Assembly: GCF_916618745.1 (NCBI RefSeq)
Contig: NZ_OU745373.1
Coordinates: forward strand, 558,001-622,000
From: Cardiobacterium sp. Marseille-Q4385
GTDB taxonomy: Bacteria > Pseudomonadota > Gammaproteobacteria > Cardiobacteriales > Cardiobacteriaceae
Reading direction: 5' to 3'
Length of the DNA stretch: 64,000 bases
The position numbers and the translations under genes are program-made. How positions within the stretch are numbered: position 1 is the stretch's first letter; each line of letters opens with the position of its first letter. Under the pieces are notes generated by a model. That model was not told the origin of the DNA, did not search any database, and saw nothing but the letters and a program-made list of their open reading frames with translations. Shown piece by piece: positions 60,101 to 64,000 of the stretch.

Positions 60101-61190
60101 TAGCGGTAGCCTCGCTTAGCGGGTTTTCGTTGTGTCCGGCGTTGTCTTTGTAGACCGCACGCACGGTGATTTTGTGTCCCGCGTCGTCGCGGGTGAGCGT
60201 GTAGCTGCTGCCCGTCTGTCCGCTGATGGGCTGACCGTCACGCAGCCATTGGTATTGCACGTTATTGGGGACGCCGTCGTCATCGTTAACGGTAGCGGTC
60301 AGCGTTTGTCCAACTTTGGCCTCACCGCTGATGCTGATTTTTCCTGCGTGATTGGGCTGCGGCGGCGGATTCGGCGCAGGGGTATCGGCGACGGTAGCGG
60401 TAGCCTCGCTTAGCGGGTTTTCGTTGTGTCCGGCGTTGTCTTTGTAGACCGCACGCACGGTGATTTTGTGTCCCGCATCGTCTTTGGTGAGCGTGTAGCT
60501 GCTGCCCGTTTGTCCGCTAATCGGCTGGCCGTCACGTAGCCACTGGTATTGCACGTTAGCGGGTACGCCGTCGTCATCGTTAACGGCAGCGGTCAGCGTT
60601 TGCCCGACTTTGGCCTCGCCGCTGATGCTGATTTTGCCTACATGGTTAGGTTGCGGCTGCGGCTGCGGATTTGGATTGGGTTGTGGGTTTGGGTTAGGTT
60701 GTGGTTCGGGTTGCGGCTGTGGTGCCACGTTATCATCGTGATGATGTTTGTCGTGGTTGTGTGCAGCAATGGCAATGCCGCCCGCCGTCAGCGCTACACC
60801 GCCGATGATGCCGGCGATCGCTGCCGGTGGCAGGCTGCTGCCTGTTGCCGTCCCTGCACCGATTTCGCTTGCCAGGATGTGTTCCGGGGCGTTATCCACC
60901 ACCGGGTAGATGTACGGCGTGCCATCGGCCTGCATGCCGACTAGCGCCCCCTGGCCGTTGGTAAAGTAATCTTTGATGATCAGGCGGTTATTGTTGTCAA
61001 TGCTCACCACGAGGTCATCACCGCTGCGCGTACCGCTGAGTGCCGCCGGGCCGCGTCCGCCAGCTTCGGCAAATTCGTAATAGACGTTGTTCACCGCTTC
61101 GATTTGTAGCGGCGCACCGCTGCTATCAAGCGTGTAGGTGGCAAGGATGTCGCCGGCGGGATTTTTCAGGGTCAGGGTGATACGGGCCAT
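51147..61190 (-). CDS. Giant BapA-like type I-secreted adhesin with Ig-like repeats and beta-helix domain
   Basis: A 3347-residue surface protein behind AGGAG. Residues 1-110 resemble the BapA prefix domain (MARITLTLKNPAGDILATYT); a hydrophobic Gly/Ala segment and a His, then Pro/Asn/Gln linker follow (about 125-185). Twenty-four Ig-like repeats of 93-97 residues come next: four of type A (KISISGEAKVGQTL), nineteen of type B (GTVSITGEGKVGSEL), the last of these a B/A hybrid, and one more A-like. Residues about 2460-2810 form a pectate-lyase-type beta-helix (YGAKGDGQTDDTAAIQKAID). Then one Ig-like and two cadherin-like domains, a His/Asp/Ala linker and a type I secretion tail (LTGTDGNDNLVAVGGANTLK). 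It is probably involved in biofilm or host adhesion. No secretion genes are in the window. Confidence 0.9.
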   Translation of the reverse strand: MARITLTLKNPAGDILATYTLDSSGAPLQIEAVNNVYYEFAEAGGRGPAALSGTRSGDDLVVSIDNNNRLIIKDYFTNGQGALVGMQADGTPYIYPVVDNAPEHILASEIGAGTATGSSLPPAAIAGIIGGVALTAGGIAIAAHNHDKHHHDDNVAPQPQPEPQPNPNPQPNPNPQPQPQPNHVGKISISGEAKVGQTLTAAVNDDDGVPANVQYQWLRDGQPISGQTGSSYTLTKDDAGHKITVRAVYKDNAGHNENPLSEATATVADTPAPNPPPQPNHAGKISISGEAKVGQTLTATVNDDDGVPNNVQYQWLRDGQPISGQTGSSYTLTRDDAGHKITVRAVYKDNAGHNENPLSEATATVADTPAPNPPPQPNHEGKISIIGEAKVGQTLTAAVSDDDGAPANVQYQWLRDGQPISGQTGSTYTLTRDDAGHKITVRATYKDNAGHDENPLSEATATVADTPAPNPPPQPNHEGKISISGEAKVGQTLTAAVSDDDGVPNNVQYQWLRDGQPISGQTGSSYTLTRDDAGHKISVRATYKDNAGHNENPLSEATATVADTPAPNPPPQPNNEGTVNITGEGKVGTELTANISDADGVPDSGVTYQWQRDGQPIAQANGKTYTLTSDDAGHKISVHVEYTDNKGTTEKPTSAALDVESTPTPPNHEGTVSITGEGKVGSELTANISDTDGVPDSGVTYQWQRDGQPIAQANGKTYTLTSDDAGHKISVHVEYTDNKGTTEKPTSAALDVENAPTPPQPQPNNEGTVSITGEGKVGSELSANISDADGVPDSGVTYQWQRDGQPIAQANGKTYTLTQDDAGHKISVHVEYTDNKGTAEKPTSAALEVENNPTPPQPNHEGTVNITGEGKVGSELTATISDADGVPDTGVTYQWQRDGQPIAQANGKTYTLTPDDAGHKISVHVEYTDNKGTAEKPTSAALDVESAPPQPNHEGTVKITGEGKVGSELTANISDADGVPDSGVTYQWQRDGQPIAQANGKTYTLTQDDAGHKITVHVEYTDNKGTAEKPTSAALEVENNPTPPQPNHEGTVNITGEGKVGSELTATISDADGVPDTGVTYQWQRDGQPIAQANGKTYTLTPDDAGHKISVHVEYTDNKGTAEKPTSAALDVESAPPQPNHEGTVKITGEGKVGSELTANISDADGVPDTGVTYQWQRDGQPIAQANGKTYTLTPDDAGHKISVHVEYTDNKGTAENPTSAALEVENNPPPPQPQPNNEGTVSITGEGKVGSELTASISDADGVPDSGVTYQWQRDGQPIAQANGKTYTQTPDDAGPKTSVHVEYTDNKGTAEKPTSAALEVENTPPQPNNEGTVSITGEGKVGSELTANISDTDGVPDSGVTYQWQRDGQPIAQANGKTYTLTSDDAGHKISVHVEYTDNKGTAEKPTSAALDVENSPTPPQPQPNNEGTVSITGEGKVGSELSANISDADGVPDSGVTYQWQRDGQPIAQANGKTYTLTQDDAGHKISVHVEYTDNKGTAEKPTSAALDVENSPTPPQPQPNNEGTVSITGESKVGSERTANSSDADGVPDSGATYQWQRAGQPIAQANGKAHPLTPDDAGHKNSVQVEYTDNKGTAEKPTSAALDVESAPPQPNHEGTVNITGEGRVGSERTANISDADGVPDTGVTYQGQRDGQPIPQANGKPYTLTPDDAGHKISVHVEYTDNKGTAENPTSAALEVENNPPPPQPQPNNEGTVSITGEGKVGSELTASISDADGVPDSGVTYQWQRDGQPIAQANGKTYTLTPNDAGHKISVHVEYTDNKGTVEKPTSAALEVENTPPQPNNEGTVSITGEGKVGSELTANISDADGVPDTGVTYQWQRDGQPIAQANGKTYTLTRDDAGHKISVHVEYTDNKGTTEKPTSAALDVENVPTPPQPQPNNEGTVSITGEGKVGSELSANISDADGVPDSGVTYQWQRDGQPIAQANGKTYTLTQDDAGHKISVHVEYTDNKGTVEKPTSAALEVENTPPQPNNEGTVSITGEGKVGSELTANISDADGVPDTGVTYQWQRDGQPIAQANGKTYTLTPDDAGHKISVHVEYTDNKGTAEKPTSAALEVENNPTPPNHEGTVSITGEGKVGSELTANISDADGVPDTGVTYQWQRDGQPIAQANGKTYTLTPDDAGHKISVHVEYTDNKGTTEKPTSAALEVESTPTPPNHEGTVKITGEGKVGSELTANISDADGVPDTGVTYQWQRDGQPITQANGKTYTLTPDDAGHKISVHVEYTDNKGTAEKPTSAALDVENNPTPPQPQPNNEGTVSITGEGKVGSELTANISDADGVPDTGVTYQWLRDGQPIDQANGKTYTLTQDDAGHKITVRATYKDNAGHDENPTSDVTDIPAPPPNQPGSIAISGDAKVGSTLTATVSDGDDFAADKVQYQWLRDGNPIDSANSSTYTLTQDDAGHKITVRATYQDNAGHDENPTSDGTDIPMPPPSGKVGEYVPKPTTDFIANVKDAAYGAKGDGQTDDTAAIQKAIDAVAEKGGGIVDIPNGTYLIDAMRQETSSYETSGLVLKSNVILRMADGTVLKSLPNDSQFASVITIKDADNAHMYGGTVVGDRSIHTGEYGEWGHGVRITNSTNVVIEKVTSKENWGDGFYVGKRGGSDIETQNITFYQVNADHNRRQGISITHGKGIKVLNSIFKDTDGTDPRAGIDIEPNKNEQVSDVELRGNTFSGNRYGIVASNHMHGGSTAVKNITFEDNIVEDNHVGILYVGVEGGTIRHNTVRQKHDMPEKYPYHHQYGIELRNGAVHPTTGVTVSDNDLYGGNVIDRQTSGNTIGTNHFKSAVYIKGIAQPGQTLTAEVYDGDYGELYRHISIKVPAKSVTSYRWYADGVEIEGAHESTYTLTEAEKGKKITVKIAYTDTAGQEEIATASTDMKVGYENHAPTDITLDPLVIYGNEDQAEVGTLKAIDADKGDRFTYTVNDERFEINGDMLRLKKGQSLDYDKVNSVTLTVTATDQMGASVSKTFTAYIRAPKGMPGFDYYDLTLSANKLMEGQDGASVGKLTLRDRSVGKDYTYHVSDPRFEIVDGTLKLKTGQKINYDQEQTVAVSVTVSNSGGMTMRKTFTLHVEDDPNYPPSGNNVPPEPVDIHSATEAADALHKHDADSADSPNHSGQNSDGHGAAANHAESGDTHTATDHAQHDGAANNAAQTLGDSDAPIHLSAPLNAADHAELADKSSAEILDRLGERGSDAFTFDASETPHTLTGTDGNDNLVAVGGANTLKGGEGTDQFIFITQPKDGDSPALNQILDLNSGEDRIRLVAGKGETISDLQYDADSRLLSYTLHDSENRSYHNSITVNAHDGHALTQEEVLAAVSIL

Positions 61191-61366
61191 GACGGGTCTC
61201 CTGGTTAAGCGGTTGTTTTCCCGGCCCTTTCATACCTTGTAAATAGACCGGTAATGTGACGGTAATATTTTGCCACGAAACGGTAGGTTGCGGGGCTCTG
61301 GTAGGTGTCATTCTTCTTTAATCTGATAGCAGCAACCATGCCATCACTGCGGTTTTTAGCGGACGG

Positions 61367-62137
61367 TTATGAAAGGGCGAAGTCCAGGTCGAGATAACGG
61401 GCGATGTATTGCCAATGAGCATCAGGGGTGGCGTGCAGGTTAAGCGCTTCGCCACTCCACGGATGGGGAAATTGCAGGCGGGTGGCATGTAGCATCAGGC
61501 GCAGGCCGGGACCCATCATTACCGTGGTATAGCGCGGATCGCCGAGGTGGCTGCCGAGAACGCGATTTTGGCGGTTGTCGCCATGGCTGGTATCACCGAG
61601 GATGGGATGGAAGATGTGTTTCAGGTGGCGGCGCAGTTGGTGTTTGCGACCGTGCAGCGGATTGAGCGCGACCAGGCTGTAGCGCGAGGTGGGATGGCGG
61701 CCATCGCTCGCCAGCGGGATTTCGCTGCGATGCAGGCAGCGGTAGTGGGTCAGCGCTGCTTGTGGTGCTTTGTCACGGCTGCGGTCACGATCGGCGATTT
61801 TGTCCGGCAGGTAGCTGAGTGGGTAGTCAATGTCGCCCGCATCCGCCAGCCAGCCGCGCACGATGGCGTGATAGGTTTTCTGCAGACGGTTCGCTGCGAT
61901 GTGGGCGCCGCACAGGCGCGCGGTTTCGGGATCGAGCGCGAAGAGCAGGACACCGCTGGTCGGGCGGTCAAGACGGTGGACGGGATAGGGTTTGCAGCTT
62001 ATTTGTTGTTGCAGTTGTTCAACGACGCTGCTCGTGGCATGTCGGTCGAGCGGGCTGGGATGGACGAGGAGGCCGGCCGGTTTGTTGACGGCCAGCAGAC
62101 GGTCATCGCGGTAAAGGATGGCAAGTGGCGGGAGCAT
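61367..62137 (-). CDS. truC: tRNA pseudouridine(65) synthase TruC
   Basis: A 256-residue RluA-family enzyme with the catalytic motif HRLDRPTSGVLLFAL (Asp). It follows TruC closely: LLAVNKPAGLLVHPSPLDRH, QKTYHAIVRGWL, DKAPQAALTHYR, GRKHQLRRHLKHIFHPILGD and HGDNRQNR. It modifies U65 in tRNAs. It lies downstream of the RRM gene, separated by a terminator. The 176 bp between it and the adhesin start hold the adhesin promoter region; no strong motif was identified there. Confidence 0.93.
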   Translation of the reverse strand: MLPPLAILYRDDRLLAVNKPAGLLVHPSPLDRHATSSVVEQLQQQISCKPYPVHRLDRPTSGVLLFALDPETARLCGAHIAANRLQKTYHAIVRGWLADAGDIDYPLSYLPDKIADRDRSRDKAPQAALTHYRCLHRSEIPLASDGRHPTSRYSLVALNPLHGRKHQLRRHLKHIFHPILGDTSHGDNRQNRVLGSHLGDPRYTTVMMGPGLRLMLHATRLQFPHPWSGEALNLHATPDAHWQYIARYLDLDFALS

Positions 62138-62159
62138 AGCGGTTTGTCATGCGAACGAA

Positions 62160-62181
62160 AAAGCCCGCCGGAGCGGGCTTT
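62160..62181 (-). terminator. Terminator of the RRM gene
   Basis: AAAGCCCGC and GCGGGCTTT form a stem around CGGA. On the minus strand the T-run follows directly. It lies 13 bp after the RRM stop and upstream of truC. Confidence 0.85.
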
Positions 62182-62193
62182 GTGCGGTGTGTA

Positions 62194-62496
62194 TTACCAG
62201 CTGTTACCGCCGAAGTTACCGCCGCCAAAGCGGTCGCGGCGCGGACGTTCTTCGCGCGGGCGTGCTTCGTTGATTTTGAGCGGTCTGCCGCCGACTTCTT
62301 TGCCATTCAGGGCTTCGATGGCACGCAGGCCTTCGCTGTTGTCGTGCATTTCGACGAAGCCGAAGCCTTTGCTGCGACCGCTGCCGCGCTCGGTAATGAT
62401 GCTGGCGTTGCTGACGCTGCCGTAAGGCGCGAAGAGGTCGCGCAGTTCTTGTTCGGTGGCCCGGTAGGAGAGGTTGCCGACGTAGATGTTGATCAT
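62194..62496 (-). CDS. RNA-binding protein with one RRM domain
   Basis: Start at ATG 62496 (MINIYVGNLSYRATEQELRD), 100 residues. RNP2 is IYVGNLS and RNP1 is KGFGFVEM. The C-terminal tail is Arg/Gly-rich (REERPRRDRFGGGNFGGNSW), as in small cyanobacterial and proteobacterial Rbp proteins, which are often cold-induced and may act as RNA chaperones. It has its own terminator. Confidence 0.93.
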   Translation of the reverse strand: MINIYVGNLSYRATEQELRDLFAPYGSVSNASIITERGSGRSKGFGFVEMHDNSEGLRAIEALNGKEVGGRPLKINEARPREERPRRDRFGGGNFGGNSW

Positions 62497-62604
62497 AGAG
62501 ATGGGTTCCTTTTTTTCATGCGTTATCAATGTGCAACTCCCGGAATCTAACGCATGATTTCGACAGTGTTTTGCCGGATTGGCAAGATTTGGGTTTGTGG
62601 TCCG

Positions 62605-63744
62605 TTATGACGCGGCGGCAACGGCTTTTTCGATGCGTGTCAATGCTTCTTCAAGCATGTCGCGCGGGCAGCCGAAGTTAAGGCGGACGAAACCGGGGGC
62701 GCCGAAGTCCGCACCGTCGTTCATACCGACGCCGTGTTCTTCGAAATAGCGCTGCGGGTTGTCCACGCTGAGGCCGCGCGCATCGATCCAGGCGAGGAAG
62801 GTTGCCTCGACCGGTGTCATGTGCAGTTTGCCGGTGGCGTTGATGCGTTTTTCGGCAAGTTGGGCATTTTCGCGCAGGTAGGTAATCATTTTCCGCCGCC
62901 ATTTTTCGCCGTGTTCAAGGGCAGCGATGCTTGCGGTCATGCCGAGGATGTTCACATCGCCGGTCATGCCCGCGCTGACGCGGCGGTATTCCTGACGCAA
63001 GGTGGCGTTCGGAATGATGGCAAAGGCACAGGAGAGCCCGGCGATGTTGTAGGTTTTGCTCATCGCCATCAGGGTGATGGTGCGGTCGCGCGCATCGTCA
63101 TCCAGGCTGGCAAAGGGGCGGTGGCGGGTGCCGTTGAGGACGATGTCGCAGTGGATTTCATCCGAGCAGACGAGCAGGTCGTATTTTTTGGCGATGTCGT
63201 GGTAACGGGCGAGTTCGGTATCGGTATAGGTGCGGCCAATGGGGTTATGCGGGTTGCAAAGGAGCAGCAGGCCGGTCTCGTCGTTGATGTTGGCTTCAAG
63301 CGCATCAAAGTCGGGCACCCAGCGGCCGTTTTCGAGTATGCAGGGTGAACCGGCATTCTCGTAGCCGGGCAGGATAGCCGAGGTTTTACGCAGGTGCGGA
63401 TAGACGGGTTCTACGGTTACAGCGCGTTTTTTACCGCGCAGGTAGGCGATGGCGCGGCTGAAGTTGAGGCCGGGGACGCAACCGGTGAGCGGGATAATCC
63501 AGTCGGCATCCACATGCCAGTCGTATTGGCTGCGGCAGTGATGGATGATGCCGTTGATGAAGCGCGGCTGGGTGTAACCATAGCCGAAGACGCCATGCTC
63601 AATGCGCGATTGCAGGGCGTCGTTGATAGCGGGCGCGGCGAGGAATTCGGTGTCGGCAATCCACATCGGCAGGATGTTGGTGCCGCTGTATTTGTGCCAT
63701 TTGTCTGAGTCGCTGTGGGCGCGGCTGTCACTGCTTTGTAACAT
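62605..63744 (-). CDS. MalY/PatB-family aminotransferase (cystathionine beta-lyase-like)
   Basis: A 379-residue pyridoxal-phosphate enzyme, fold type I. Evidence: SDKWHKYSGTNILPMWIADT at the start, LLLCNPHNPIGRTYTDTELA, VCSDEIHCDIVLNGTRHRPF, and the lysine motif MAMSKTYNIAGLSCAF. The family includes the beta-C-S lyases that release homocysteine from cystathionine and sulphide from cysteine, and MalY. The exact role is open. It is followed by a 108-bp gap before the RRM gene. Confidence 0.9.
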   Translation of the reverse strand: MLQSSDSRAHSDSDKWHKYSGTNILPMWIADTEFLAAPAINDALQSRIEHGVFGYGYTQPRFINGIIHHCRSQYDWHVDADWIIPLTGCVPGLNFSRAIAYLRGKKRAVTVEPVYPHLRKTSAILPGYENAGSPCILENGRWVPDFDALEANINDETGLLLLCNPHNPIGRTYTDTELARYHDIAKKYDLLVCSDEIHCDIVLNGTRHRPFASLDDDARDRTITLMAMSKTYNIAGLSCAFAIIPNATLRQEYRRVSAGMTGDVNILGMTASIAALEHGEKWRRKMITYLRENAQLAEKRINATGKLHMTPVEATFLAWIDARGLSVDNPQRYFEEHGVGMNDGADFGAPGFVRLNFGCPRDMLEEALTRIEKAVAAAS

Positions 63745-63767
63745 GATGGGTTCCTTGTTTGGGGTAT

Positions 63768-64000
63768 TCAGTTAACGCTGGTTTTTTTCAGCCATTGCCA
63801 CAGGCCGGTCGCGGCCATGAGGCTGAGGACGGTATGCTGGGCGGCGCCCTGCGGCTGGGCGGTGAGCCACAGGGTAACGGCGGCAATCAGCAGCAAGGTG
63901 CCGGCGATAAGGCGAGGGTTGCCGCTTGCGCCTCTGGTGCGCGGGCTGGGCGGCTGGTCGAGTTGTTGTTGCAGGACACGGCTTGCGAGCAGCGGCAGTT
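63768..64000 (-). CDS. Hypothetical membrane protein, C-terminal fragment
   Basis: The open frame runs from the window edge to TGA at 63768-63770. The visible 77 residues include two hydrophobic segments, LIAGTLLLIAAVTLWLTA and a weaker one near TVLSLMAATGLWQWL, before the end KKTSVN. Its start is outside the window and the family is not recognisable. It is followed 24 bp later by the aminotransferase gene on the same strand. Confidence 0.5.
   Translation of the reverse strand, partial: LPLLASRVLQQQLDQPPSPRTRGASGNPRLIAGTLLLIAAVTLWLTAQPQGAAQHTVLSLMAATGLWQWLKKTSVN

Overview
The window is a piece of a high-GC proteobacterial chromosome (roughly 55-60% GC by eye). Gene content (rpmH-rnpA-yidD-yidC-mnmE, pntAB, lysP, truC, yciB, pilSR, nrdBA) fits a gammaproteobacterium. 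The two dispersed repeat families and the overall gene set look most like Cardiobacterium or a relative. That placement is inference from memory, not a database result.

Layout. 1-4.3 kb: a type I restriction-modification operon (end of hsdM, hsdS, hsdR). 4.4-5.45 kb: a decayed IS256-like element with a duplicated right end. 5.5-6.0 kb: twelve copies of a 35-bp tandem repeat, ending 12 nt from the stop of mnmE. 6.0-9.8 kb (minus): rpmH-rnpA-yidD-yidC-mnmE with translational overlaps and a clear promoter before rpmH. 9.9-12.0 kb: an LpxR-like outer-membrane deacylase and a secreted protein. 12.1-15.0 kb: nrdB-nrdA behind putative NrdR boxes. 15.1-16.8 kb: a very AT-rich DUF262/DUF1524 gene, probably a horizontally acquired defence gene. 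17-20 kb: small accessory genes, including a CAP-domain protein and a possible PD-(D/E)XK nuclease. 20-23 kb (minus): a CntK/DapF-like racemase, a YgjP-like peptidase and a metallophosphatase. 23.1-23.5 kb: seventeen copies of a 25-bp repeat related to the 35-bp one. 23.5-28.3 kb (minus): a DUF6348-like gene, membrane proteins, a fusion of the DUF6348-like gene with a superoxide dismutase tail, a CPBP protein, superoxide dismutase and orn. 28.5-32.2 kb: pntA, an azoreductase-like gene and pntB. 32.3-34.6 kb: a cold-shock/excalibur fusion and an orphan NosF/NosY-like ABC pair. 34.6-35.5 kb: two MITEs and three tRNA genes. 35.5-38.7 kb (minus): two tandem secreted paralogues and xthA. 38.7-45 kb (plus): rsmE, pilS, pilR, a helix-hairpin-helix protein, a DUF4261-like protein and murB. 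45-48.7 kb (minus): lysP, yciB, comF, suhB. 49-51 kb: a metallo-beta-lactamase-fold hydrolase and a broken IS630 copy. 51.1-61.2 kb (minus): one 3347-residue BapA-like type I-secreted adhesin with 24 Ig-like repeats and a parallel beta-helix domain. 61.4-64 kb (minus): truC, an RRM protein, a MalY/PatB aminotransferase and the end of a membrane protein.

The most unusual material is not a gene cluster. It is (i) 105-107 bp and 150 bp palindromic elements whose ends and core resemble the neisserial Correia element; (ii) a repeat family with a 21-bp core that occurs both as single copies and as arrays of two different periods; (iii) a chimeric gene made by two illegitimate joints; and (iv) the giant adhesin, with a local patch of unusual substitutions. 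I did not find a convincing new multi-gene system.
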